From Ophiodon elongatus (taxonomy: Eukaryota; Chordata; Actinopteri; Perciformes; Hexagrammidae), in NCBI GenBank assembly GCA_016806645.1, contig JACSYO010001876.1, positions 645,501 to 709,500 of the forward strand: 64,000 bases of DNA, read 5' to 3'. The notes below the pieces were generated by a model. That model ran no database searches. It was not told the origin of the DNA and saw only the letters and a list, made by a program, of their open reading frames with translations. The position numbers were made by a program, and so were the translations under genes. Of this stretch, positions 12,296 to 22,105 are shown one piece after another (positions within the stretch are counted from its first letter, which is position 1; each line of letters starts with the position of its first letter).

Positions 12296-12513
12296 CAGTG
12301 TTGACATCTTGTTTCACACGAATACACAAATGCACAAATACAGCAATTTTAGCCTCTCTGTGAAACCCCGAGGAGTTCCTCCAGTGAAAAGCTCAGCAGC
12401 AGCTCATGAACTTGAAAGACGCAGACAGAATGAACGCTGCGTACTCTGTTATTGAGCAATTTAATTAGCCTCTCAGCTTCTCACGTCCATGCTGGTTGTC
12501 AATACCAATGTGT

Positions 12514-12547
12514 ACACACACCACCCTCAATGGAGGGTGGTGTGTGT
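12514..12547. repeat. Perfect 15-bp hairpin
   Basis: Positions 12,514-12,528 (ACACACACCACCCTC) are the exact reverse complement of 12,533-12,547, separated by a 4-base loop (AATG). No T-run follows, so it is not a simple polymerase III terminator. It may be a microsatellite-derived snapback. Confidence 0.8.
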
Positions 12548-13720
12548 TTTTGCACGCATGTTTGCATTTTTTCAACTAAAAACACAGCCACACATCTTTG
12601 ATGCATGTTGTTCATAAATGGACTTTTAGGGGGTCTTAACTTTGCGTGTAGGCTGCAGCACGACAACAATAAACACAATCAAAACGGACCCAACTTTGGC
12701 CTACTTACTTACTTATGTGTTAACTATCAAGAAAAGAAAATGGCGTAGGCCATATGTTCCACTTGTGGCGCCAGTTGTAAAATATTTGGGGATCTCGAAA
12801 ATCGTGAAAAAAAAAAAAAAAAGTATTGCAGTTGTACCTGAATCATCTTTTAAAAATGTTACTAATGTCCAGCAGTATTTTTTTTATTCAAATTGCAAAA
12901 ACATTTATTCACTATGAATAGTGAGTACTTGAGAGGATTTTTCCGCCATAGGTTCTTGGAAGAGAGCTTGTCATTGGACCTAATTGGACCCCCTTTGGAC
13001 CAATGTGATCTGGTGCCGTTGGTGGTGAGAAACTGGCTTGAAGCAGGACATCGTCTCTCTTCTTCTTGGACACCGGGACGGCAACGAGAAGAAGCCGAGC
13101 CAAAGTCTGGTGTTTCGAATGTGTGCGTGAGTGTTTCTCATAGTTGTGCGAGTGACCTTTTTTTGTTTCGCAATATTAGCCTCAACAACCCTGGAGCACT
13201 AATTATTGGGGACCAGGTATTTTGCACACAGGAAAGATTGATGAAAGAGGAAGAGTTAAATGGACCTGGATACAGTACGGCTTCCTCACAGGACCTGAAC
13301 GTACACACACAAACCCGAGTGAGCACACACAAACCTTGTGCGTAGCTTTGATGAATAAAAATCAATTATTTCGTCTGCGTTTGTAATCCGCTTCTTCACA
13401 CCAAATGACTTCAGACAAATTTCCCTTCAGACAGACGGAAGCCCAAAACAACAGAGGATTGAGATCCACTGGCTTTTAAGTTCCGTTTGCAGATGGAATA
13501 AAGAAAACGCTGAATTTTCTGAGTTTGATTCCAACAAATGGCAATTAATCAAACGCACACATATTTGGTGAACACCTTGTTTGATGAACTGTATGAGTCG
13601 TCAAATTTGTACACGTGACTGATCATGACAATCGGTCGCAAAGATTATTCTTGACTGCTTGACAGATATGATCTCGATCCGTTTTTGTGGTAAAGATGTT
13701 GCATTTTAAACAGAATTTAT
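12548..13720. other. Intergenic, no gene seen
   Basis: A 150-codon forward frame (12,893-13,345) overlaps two reverse frames. It has no domain I recognise and runs into CACACA-rich sequence, so I do not call it a gene. The segment also has a poly-A run at about 12,808-12,822. Confidence 0.5.
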
Positions 13721-13763
13721 TTCCATAGCAGCGCACACGCATTGCGTATGCGCTGCTATGGAA
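13721..13763. repeat. 43-base hairpin with perfect 15-bp stem
   Basis: TTCCATAGCAGCGCA (13,721-13,735) is exactly complementary to 13,749-13,763. The 13-base loop itself contains the near-palindrome ACGCATTGCGT, so the whole can fold into one long extended stem. There is no recognised RNA family and no surrounding transposon ends. Confidence 0.8.
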
Positions 13764-14649
13764 CACTGTTAGCTTCGTCAACGATGTTGATGTTGCTTTC
13801 TCTGTTAGCTAATAAGCCATAATGCAACGCTGAAGTAACTCCCAATACTGTGCACCCTATTTAATGTCAATATGATTTATGAAGGGTCTCTTGTGTCATT
13901 GTTGAAAGTTCACACAAAGTGAAAAGGATGATTGAGTAATTGCTATTGTCATTATTAAAAAACTTAAAACAAACACTATCTCATTTATTCTCCTCATTAG
14001 TGAAAATCTAATTAAAAATAAAAATTGGCAAAAACATTGGGTGGTAAAGCAAAAATAGGAATACGCAATACCAAAGCCAATTAAAAGTTCACACCTTATG
14101 TCAGCAGTGGAGTTATTCTTCCCTGTTGAGCGTTTGGCCTCTCTTCATTTTAACTAGGCCAGCATTGGTTTAAAAAAAAAAGAAAAAAAGTTGTTTTTAA
14201 TGTCCATTAGTCCTTAAAAAAAATAAACCCACCACTGATGGACCTTGAAGATTATTTGTGCACAGGCAAAAGATCAATATAGAAAACTAGTCTTCCGCTT
14301 GGATTATTTATGCCAGGGACAGCATGCACACAAACAACAAAGATAGGATGGGTGCTGTTCCCTCTCTCACTCTGGTAGTGTCCATCGTGTTCCACAACCA
14401 AATTCAGGCAAAAAAGTAACAGGAAAGAGCACTCAGTAATCAGAGCTGCTCAGGAGTAACAAATCAGCAGTAATGTCCACCATTTGAACGATCTAGCCTC
14501 AGGAAAGGTTCCACTTAGAGAATGTATTCTCCCACTGTAAAGAAAAAATGTAAATAAAACCGGGTTTGACCAAGAATGTCTTCATTGTTACTGCGTGAGG
14601 TCACAACTGCACACTTCCAGGGATGAGATACAAATGTCTAGCCGGTGGT
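13764..14649. other. Intergenic, no gene seen
   Basis: AT-rich, with A-runs at about 14,170-14,230. No coding or RNA features recognised. Confidence 0.55.
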
Positions 14650-14650
14650 A

Positions 14651-14664
14651 CCAGCAGGGGGCGC
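14651..14664 (+). promoter_or_regulatory. Candidate CTCF-binding motif
   Basis: CCAGCAGGGGGCGC fits the vertebrate CTCF core consensus at every position. Oriented right, opposite to the motif at 11,488. Motif match only. Confidence 0.5.
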
Positions 14665-14904
14665 TAATGTGCTATAACAGCTTCGCAATCTGTAAAAGAC
14701 GACGCAAGTCTCAAAGCTTTAAAACCAAACCCAGTTGACATAGTTGCCGAACTGTGTAATTCTAACTTTTGGGGTCTATCACATGATGACAGAAATACTT
14801 TTCCCCCTTAGACTTACATTGTGAGAGAGACGTCTATAAATCAGCGGATCATTTATTTGACAACACTTAAACAGCCCTTATTTAAATCATTATATAGGAA
14901 AACG

Positions 14905-15150
14905 GGGCCACGGCTCTGTGTTCCCCACTGTGTGTGTGTGTGTGTGTGTGTGTGTCCTGTTCACCACACACCTGGCTCTAATCAGCTCATGAAAACTGAA
15001 GGATTTCAATGTAAAGCCACTGAACAGTTATGAGAATGGATTTAAGTTTGTATCATCATGCCTTTTCAAGACGGATTTTTAGAGAATGGAATTGCCGTCA
15101 CGCACACTGAAACAGTAGATTACATAGAAATTCAGGATAGACAAATTTAC
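14905..15150 (+). repeat. Duplicated repeat E, copy 1
   Basis: Shares ordered blocks with 16,975-17,425: TGTGTTCCCCACTGTGT, CACACACCTGGCT.TAATCAG, CTCAT.AAAACTG, and later GAATTGC.GTCA.GC and CACACTGAAACAGTA. It holds a TG microsatellite at 14,929-14,955. The copies are diverged and differ by insertions. Confidence 0.55.
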
Positions 15151-16194
15151 ATTTTTATTAGGGCCCGAGCAACTGCAAAGGTCCCACATAAGAGCCACAA
15201 TCTTCATAAACAAAACTGCAACAATTTCAACCATCTTCTCCAAATTGACCAACTAAAAATCAGAACGTAATGGTCTAAAGTGCACCAGAGAAATAGGGGT
15301 TGTCTTACATGCCTTGTGAATATAACATGTATTAGCCCTCTCCCTCGCTTTTGAGGCCAGAGCTCTTCAAGGGAAGTTATAACTTTTTTTAAACGGATAA
15401 TGAATAGGACTTTTATTCAAACTCTTGACATTTTATTATTTCTTTGTGGATTTCACCCCTCTTGGCAGATCCCCCTTTAAAAAAGGAATATGGAAAATCA
15501 AACATGCCAATTTCAGTAGATTGTGCGCTCGGGTGATGTCGCCCTCAGGCTTCCTTTAAATATTTTAATATCTACTTACACGTCTCCAACTTCCCCAATA
15601 TTAGGAAGCGCAGTGATTTGAATGTACTCTACTTTAAGCATTGAATCTAACACAGTGCTGCTGCTTTAGGCTCAAATTCAGATATCTGTTTAACAAATGG
15701 TTACAGCAAAGGAAAAGATTCACATAACATCTCAATGCAGTGGGTTATCTGCGCACATTTGTTGTTAAATCTGTGATTCATAATTGAATAAGGAAGAGCA
15801 GAGGTAAATGAAATGGATGAGACAAGCAGAAATATGACCTCTAAAGTTGCAGGACTATTAGTGTGTGCGTTTTTGATTTTAGTGCCACCATCTTTGCAGA
15901 TCAGGGCGATTTTAATAGTACAAAAAAAACCTATTAAAATCGATGCAGCAGCATGAGATATATTGTTAATATTTCATGCATTCTTCTTCCTTGTCAAAAC
16001 AAACTTCTACACACAATGCAACTTGATCGCTGGCCGGTCAGGCTGACATTCAGGTGTGTTTCGCTAGTAGTGGCTAAACCCCACAATTGTATTCTCCCAA
16101 CCAATGAAGACTCAAGTGACATCACTTGGGGCACTTTGTCAGATTTCGCACTGCTTCTTACAGAACATGGTAAAAAAAAGAAGATGGAAATATT
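15151..16194. other. Intergenic, no gene seen
   Basis: Includes ATTAGGGCCCGAGCA at about 15,159, a short block I know from abundant fish repeats, but the rest of that repeat is not clear here. No gene. Confidence 0.45.
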
Positions 16195-16450
16195 GGTGGG
16201 TTACATGATTTGCATACTTCCATTCACATCTTTGAATCATACACCTCATGCTGTTATTTGGGGCAATCGTGTGCACTTACTCCAGATTGTATCTTTCAAA
16301 AACATGTGATGCCGCCTCAAAAAAAAGGACCTCAGGTATGAATTGTATATTATCAAATCTTCAGACAGGATTTTTTTTTTTATGTCACTACTTTTATCAA
16401 GTTGCCTGTTTTACTAGTTTCGTGAACACGGCAGAGTCATCACGGAGCCC
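16195..16450 (+). repeat. Duplicated repeat F, copy 1
   Basis: Aligns in order with 19,265-19,510: GCTGTTATTTGGGGCAA, TTTCAAAAACAT, AAAAAGGACCTCAGG (AAAAAGACCTCAGG in copy 2), TATGTCACTACTTTTATCAAG, TTTCGTGAACAC (each with a few substitutions). A 118-codon frame overlapping its left edge is not a recognisable gene. Confidence 0.55.
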
Positions 16451-16734
16451 TTTGGCGTGTGAGCAACAGCAGTTGGCGCTAACTTTACTGACCAAAGTGG
16501 AGCATTTCCTCTGGCTCCATCATGACGAAAGCATTTCCTGTGAATCCCTTAAACACAGCGATTCTTAGTTTCCGGTGATTATACACTGGAGAAAAACATT
16601 GTTATTAATATTGCCGTCCACTTCTGCTGATAGGTCCCCTGAAATGCTACATAACAGCCTTTGCAAGTTAAATGGTCATTATCTAGGTACCTACTGTGTG
16701 CCCAAAAGGTCAGGACCAAATAACATTGCCATGC

Positions 16735-16754
16735 GCACACACACACACACACAC
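16735..16754 (+). repeat. CA microsatellite
   Basis: Ten CA units, uninterrupted. Confidence 0.9.
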
Positions 16755-16974
16755 CAAACTACTACAGTTGTGTCTTGCTGTGTTTAATGACGCCTCGAGC
16801 CTTCTGTACGCAGTATGATTGGTTTTAATTAGACAGGCTCATTGACTTCATTCATCAGCATCAGGGAGTAAAGTCATGTGGGTCAGCAATGTCTGCTGAC
16901 AGCAGGGTTTGGTCTTTAATATGCATTGATCTGTATTAAAAGAAAAGAAAAAAACAAAACGTGGATCATCCTCT

Positions 16975-17425
16975 GGTCGGGCCCGTCTCTGCCTGTGTTC
17001 CCCACTGTGTCTTCCATGTCCCCGGTTTTCGTGTGTGTGTGTTCCCGTCGTGACGCTCACGTGGGCCCTGCCTACCAAGCACACCTGGCTGCAATCAGCT
17101 CATCAACGCTCCCCACTCGCCACACACCTGGCTTTAATCAGCTCATTAAAACTGCTGAACCATTTCATTGGAAATGCAACAGAAAAGTTATGACAATGGG
17201 ACGGGATTGTAATATTTTTCCCAACTGAAGAATATATTTAAAAATGTTATTGTCATCAGCTATTGGCTGCATGGATTGTGCCAGATCAGTGTCGTTTAAT
17301 AGATAAGGTTTCATACTTTTTGTTGATATAATTACAATCAATAAATAATACATTTTTATAGAACGGAATTGCTGTCATGCAACGTAGCTTATCATGCACA
17401 CTGAAACAGTATATTACATCAAAAT
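16975..17425 (+). repeat. Duplicated repeat E, copy 2
   Basis: The longer copy of repeat E. The block CACACCTGGCT.TAATCAGCTCAT is itself present twice (about 17,080 and 17,126). The tail with GAATTGCTGTCATGC and CACACTGAAACAGTA lies about 190 bases further from the head than in copy 1, so one copy has an insertion or the other a deletion. Confidence 0.55.
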
Positions 17426-17819
17426 GAACCATGTGTTTATTGTTGTTATTTACTACTTTGTACTCTAAGTTAAACCCGAAGTTATGAGCAACACGGATCA
17501 AAGATCTGTGGCTGTGTATTAGTTGTTAGAGATGCCTTCATATTCTGAGTATTAAAATCTTAAAATTGTGTTAAATCTGCCAGTATGATTGTGGTCACCC
17601 ATGTTTTTTATTTGAAAATCCTTAAGTGGGCACCCGGCCTGACTTAATGCTGGTTTGTTTCCTGTGCTCCAGGATTGTCTGTCTGCCAGTTTGCTTTCCG
17701 ACCTACTCTCCCTCGCTACCTCCAGCCATTCTCCCTCTCCAACCCATCCAAGTCTACAGTAACATGATAGTAAACCTCTTAAGCGTCATCTATCCTGTCC
17801 TGTGATTGGGTGGTCCTCC

Positions 17820-18435
17820 TTACTACCGTATAATGTAAAAGGAAGTGTGTCTTGGTATCTTCTGGGTACGAAAGAATTGAAAAAGTACCTCACTTGAACA
17901 CTATAAACGCCAATGGGTAAAATTTGTCGCTTTGTTTCAATACAATATTTACGTTAGTGATTTATTTTTTCCCTAAAAACTTTATTAAAAGTAGTCAAGA
18001 TAAATCCAGAGTTTTGTTTTAGTGCCAGCGGGTAAAACATGTACCCGTGGAGAGAAAGCAGTCATTTTTGCTGTTCAGATAAACATTCTATGTTGCGATG
18101 GCAACGCCTTTTGTCTACTATTGTTCCCAATAGAGCTGCATCATATATCAGAGGTCTACTTGTCCGAGGGACAACTGAGAGAGCTTAATGAGTGTACATC
18201 AGGTATTAGACGTGCTCATTGCATTGAGCGAAGAAGAGTCTGATGGTGAGAGGTTTCAGGACTGAGCGATGTGTCCTGGGTTGATTGTGACTGATCAACA
18301 TACAGGGTCTACAACTATAGCATTTTGCTTTACAAACCAGTATTTTAGAATGAGAAATAAAGTAACCTTGTATCTTGAAAATCAATGCATTCTAGTCGCG
18401 GGTACATTTTACTCTAATGGTTTAGGTATACGGTA
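17820..18435 (+). mobile_element. Possible piggyBac-like remnant
   Basis: TACCGTATA near 17,824 is matched in inverted form near 18,425-18,437. Inside this pair are GGGTAAAA.TT.GTC-type blocks in both orientations (about 17,915 and 18,400). A short forward segment (18,198-18,264) reads VHQVLDVLIA then an acidic ESDGE stretch, resembling the N-terminal start of piggyBac transposases. No TTAA-flanked ends were verified, and the coding part stops after about 20 residues. Confidence 0.3.
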
Positions 18436-19264
18436 ACTCCTACTGGTTCTAGTGGTAACTTTGCTAGTAGACAGCAAATGCTTTAGTCAAGGGACTGGAC
18501 TTTGGGCCCACTAGGTCAGATACACTTTAAGTTAAAAAAACAATACCTGAAAAGAAGGAGATTTTTTAAAAGGTATAATTAGGTATGCTACAATATTGTA
18601 GAAAGGCCATATAACAGAAATACGGCTGAACTCTAACTACTATGAAAAAGAAAAGACAACTTTGTTATTTTTCAACAACTGCGTGACACACAAATCTGGA
18701 AGGCGCTAAATGCCTTGCATCATGGGAGATTATGGAGGCAAGTGATATTCACAACTTCAGTTTACAAATCACTCCACACCCCAGATTTAACATACCAAGA
18801 TTTGAATGTGTAGACTTTTGTTTAATCTCACATCCCTAAATTTAAAATTGCTTTTGTGAAACTGATTCATATTTTGACAGATTAAGAAGTTGCAAAGTGT
18901 GTGACATGTTGTGTCAAAGCAGCACTAATTCTAAATCACATCACCTTAATAGACCTGCTTGCTGAAATAGAAGTGCTAACAATATACGATAAATTCTGTT
19001 AGTAGTAGTATTAGAATGCAGATTGTTATTGAGAACTGCAACAAAACAGCAGTCATTGCCGATGTTTTTAATGAATTTAGTTTTGGGGGCTCCTGAGCCA
19101 ACACGGGACATTGGTCATGATTTAGATCATACTAAAATCGTGTTTTTTTTATTATTATTTTATCCAAGAGGGGTCTTCATTATAAATTATATTTTTGTTT
19201 TTGCAAAATGACCAGAAACAGAAGTCCACAGTTAGTTGGAGTAGTGTGTGTGTGTGTTTTTTAG
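18436..19264. other. Intergenic, no gene seen
   Basis: AT-rich sequence with a T-run at 19,141-19,150 and a short GT run at about 19,244-19,258. No gene recognised. Confidence 0.55.
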
Positions 19265-19510
19265 GGGACAGAATTAAGTACGCATTCAGATCTTTAAATC
19301 ATATGCCTCCTGCTGTTATTTGGGGCAAACGCCTGAACTTACCCCACAATGCATTGCTATTTCAAAAACATTAATGCTGCCGGAAAAAAAGACCTCAGGC
19401 GTGCATAATCAAAATGAATGGTAATACCACATCCTGACTCACTTCTTCAGTCTGGATCTTTAATGTCACTGCTTCGATCAAGTTTTACTTAAGTTTTGTG
19501 AACACAGAAT
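19265..19510 (+). repeat. Duplicated repeat F, copy 2
   Basis: Second copy of the block series described at 16,195. Substitutions are scattered across it, so the duplication or dispersal is old. Confidence 0.55.
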
Positions 19511-19989
19511 TATTACACTCCCCGTTGGCTATAATATCACGTCTGGCCTGTTCCTCCACACTAACTCTCTCAGTGGAAGTCAAAGTAGCTCTCATAATGT
19601 TGAAGACAGTTTAATATACAGCACTTCTACATTTACAACGACAAGTCTCTCACACAGTCAGCTGTACCTTACAGCGGCTGTTATATATTTTTATTGCGGC
19701 GCACTCAGTCAGACTGCGAAAGATATGTATGGCAGGTTGTGGTAAATGTCATGTTAAGTCTTTTATGATCATTAGCCAGGCGATACAATAAAAAAAAAAG
19801 AACATGAGGCAAAATCTTTTAAAATGGTCTGCAAAAAATGCATTAGCATTTAGGTCATTTTGCAAGAGAAATTGTTCAACTTTCACACATTTTCTTCATA
19901 TCGGTAAGAAAATATAAACTTTTCTTGCTCAGGACACACTCAAATTTAAATAAAAAAATGCTACAGAATACACTAATATGCAAATCTCT

Positions 19990-20475
19990 GGCTCTAGTTG
20001 GAGTGTGTTCCCTCAGTACATTTAGATGACGTGCCGGGTTTTATCCTGGGTTTCTTGTTCAAAATACTGTGTTGTGATTAAAAACCTGCCCTCCCACAAA
20101 CAATCCAAAGGCCTATTCATAAAGGATTAGTGGGCTGCTCAATGTAAATCCCGGTAATCTCCAACTTCGTCACGTTCCAGGCATGTGCAAGGGGTAATGA
20201 CCGTGCAGCCTAACAATAATCATGCAAAGCAGTGACAGCCATTTTTGACTTAAAAAAAAAAAGCAGAGCGGGAAACACACAGGAGTGATCATTAGCATTA
20301 TTAATGATGGCTCCTTTTCTGGAGACTCAGCATGTGAAACATCAAGGCCTTGGCAGACCTAAGTGGAGTGAAACTATCATTAATGCTATTACTAACGCTG
20401 TGTGTAAAAGGTTTGCCATGGGTGCATTAGTTTGGAAACTCAATTGCTAATTGTGAAAAACCAAAATGCACAAAC
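19990..20475. promoter_or_regulatory. Candidate conserved non-coding element
   Basis: Within this stretch are several homeodomain-type TAAT cores (ATTAGCATTATTAATGAT, ATCATTAATGCTATTAC), an octamer-like ATGCAAAG and long mixed-composition segments without simple repeats, recognisable transposon blocks or reading frames. This texture resembles vertebrate developmental enhancers. That is inference from composition only, since no alignment was possible. Confidence 0.3.
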
Positions 20476-21078
20476 GTCGGCCTTCTGAAAGCTGTGTATT
20501 GTGCTTATTTATTTGAACATTTAGCTTGAATACGTTACAAACGCTCCGTCATTCCTCCATATTACCATGTGTTCACACCGGAAATGTTTCAGTAGTGTTT
20601 TTCAAGCGTCCGGCTGCGAAATGGCTTTCGTTTTAACTCATCGTGACACACCCACTGTAGGTTGACCACGATCTCAAAACGGGAAATACATCCCCGAACA
20701 AAAGTTACATATCGTCCCTGTCGGACGAAAAACCTTGTTTACCCAGAACCGTAACTTTTAAGGAAATGAAAACAACCCTGTGTTTTTTAAATATTCGAAC
20801 ACTGCGTCGTATTGTGTCTATGTCTATATATCTATCTATTCACATACTGCATGTGTCATTATATCATAAATGTTCATTAAAAATCAAGCGCAAATAGAGT
20901 TACAAGTTTTTAGACGAGCGAATGTTGTGATATGGGTTTTGTTCGTCATTGATTGAGGCAGAGCATCGTATCACGTTAGCTAGCTAGCTACGCTAGTCTC
21001 CTCAGCAAACACTTCCGTCCATAATCCAAAAGTTGACGCAAAGCTAAATTTGATAAACGGGCACGGCACAGTTTTAAT
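20476..21078. other. Intergenic, no gene seen
   Basis: Contains a GCTAGCTAGCTA tract near 20,980. No recognised gene or element. Confidence 0.5.
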
Positions 21079-21168
21079 TGAGCGGCAAGGTCTGGGTGAG
21101 GGGTGCCGGAGAGCCACCTTCCGCCCCCAGGCCTTTCCGGGCCGACCTACAACCGGCGGTCGCGGTGC
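21079..21168 (-). pseudogene. 28S rRNA D2-region fragment, 3' piece
   Basis: On the reverse strand this reads GCACCGCGACCGCC, then GGTCGGCCCGGAAAGGCC, then GGCGGAAGGTGGCTCTCC, in the order I remember for the D2 expansion segment of vertebrate 28S rRNA (GTGCGCCGCGACCGGC..., GGAAAGGCC..., GGAAGGTGGCTC). It is GC-rich against AT-rich surroundings. It is a short isolated piece, so a dead copy and not part of an rDNA array. The piece is cut at TTAA by the element at 21,173. Confidence 0.6.
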
Positions 21169-22025
21169 TTAACTCTCTGGGGTCGACGCCGGCACGTTAT
21201 TGCTGTTTAAATTAATTGCTCTGCGATAATACGGCACAGAAATATGGTTAAGATGTCTACGGAACCGTATACTCTCCACTTCCGTGTCCTAGTTCTCACA
21301 CAGCGCGCCGGGAGCTTGGACGGGTCGTGTGATTCGTGGGCGTCGAGCTCCGCCTCTCAGCGTCATTTGTGGATTCATGTGTCAGTCAACATTTTTGTAT
21401 GAAACTAACCAATGGACACTCAGGAAATCCCTAAGGACCTACCCATCACCTTACGCTACAGAAACACTGTGTTTACATTCAGTCTGCATCGAGAGCTCAG
21501 AGAGAAGAGAGAAAGTACGAAGAGAAAGTTTACAGTTACGACGTACTTTCAGCGATATAGTAAATATTTAGTTTGAAAACAAAAACGGTTGTAATGTTCA
21601 TTTTTCATTTGCACACATCCCATGAAGCTTGATCTGTAGTATGAAGTAATGAATCACTCCCATTTGATCTCAGTCCCTCAAAAAACGATATTACAAAATT
21701 TGGTTCTTGACATTTATTAGACATTTATCTGCTATTTTATCCATATGTTCCACCACTGTTGTGAACCTAAGACTTTGGTAAAGCAATTTCAAGCACCAAA
21801 ACAGTTCGTCCACATGAGTAAAGTTAGAGATTTGAAGAATTAAAACAAATCAGACTTCAATTTTTCAGCTTTATGGCCAAATTATCCCTGCACACTGTAT
21901 CTTAGGACAATTGGTGCCCCATTATATAGATAGCTGAGATTGTTCTGCAAATTATCATATACAACACATGGGTATGTCTCATATGTAAAAATTGGGAAAA
22001 TGCCCTTAGACCCCCAGAGGGTTAA
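21169..22025. mobile_element. TTAA-flanked piggyBac-type element, 849 bp
   Basis: TTAA occurs at 21,169-21,172 and at 22,022-22,025. Just inside are inverted ends: CTCTCTGGGGTC on the left and, read on the other strand, CCCTCTGGGGGTC on the right. TTAA target duplications with short inverted ends are the hallmark of piggyBac elements. The 849-bp body has no transposase-like frame, so it is non-autonomous. Its 80-codon forward frame (21,329-21,571) has no recognisable family. The element splits a 28S rRNA fragment whose two halves lie on either side. Confidence 0.65.
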
Positions 22026-22105
22026 ATAAAGGAAATGAGCCCAGCGAGCCCCAGAGAGAGGTCACAAGGGGATCGTCCAACACCGGGCGGCCGAGTTGAA
22101 TACTT
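22026..22105 (-). pseudogene. 28S rRNA D2-region fragment, 5' piece
   Basis: Reverse strand: CGGCCGCCCGGTGTTGGACG, then CTGGGGCTCGCTGGGCTCATTTCC. The CGCATTTCC-like block normally lies just before GTGCGCCGCGACCGGC in the 28S D2 region, which is what sits on the far side of the inserted element. This half is less certain than the 3' half because D2 varies strongly between fish. Confidence 0.45.

Noticed and set aside
12893..13345. 150-codon forward frame as a gene
   Set aside because: No recognisable domain, overlaps two reverse frames, and ends in CACACA-rich sequence.
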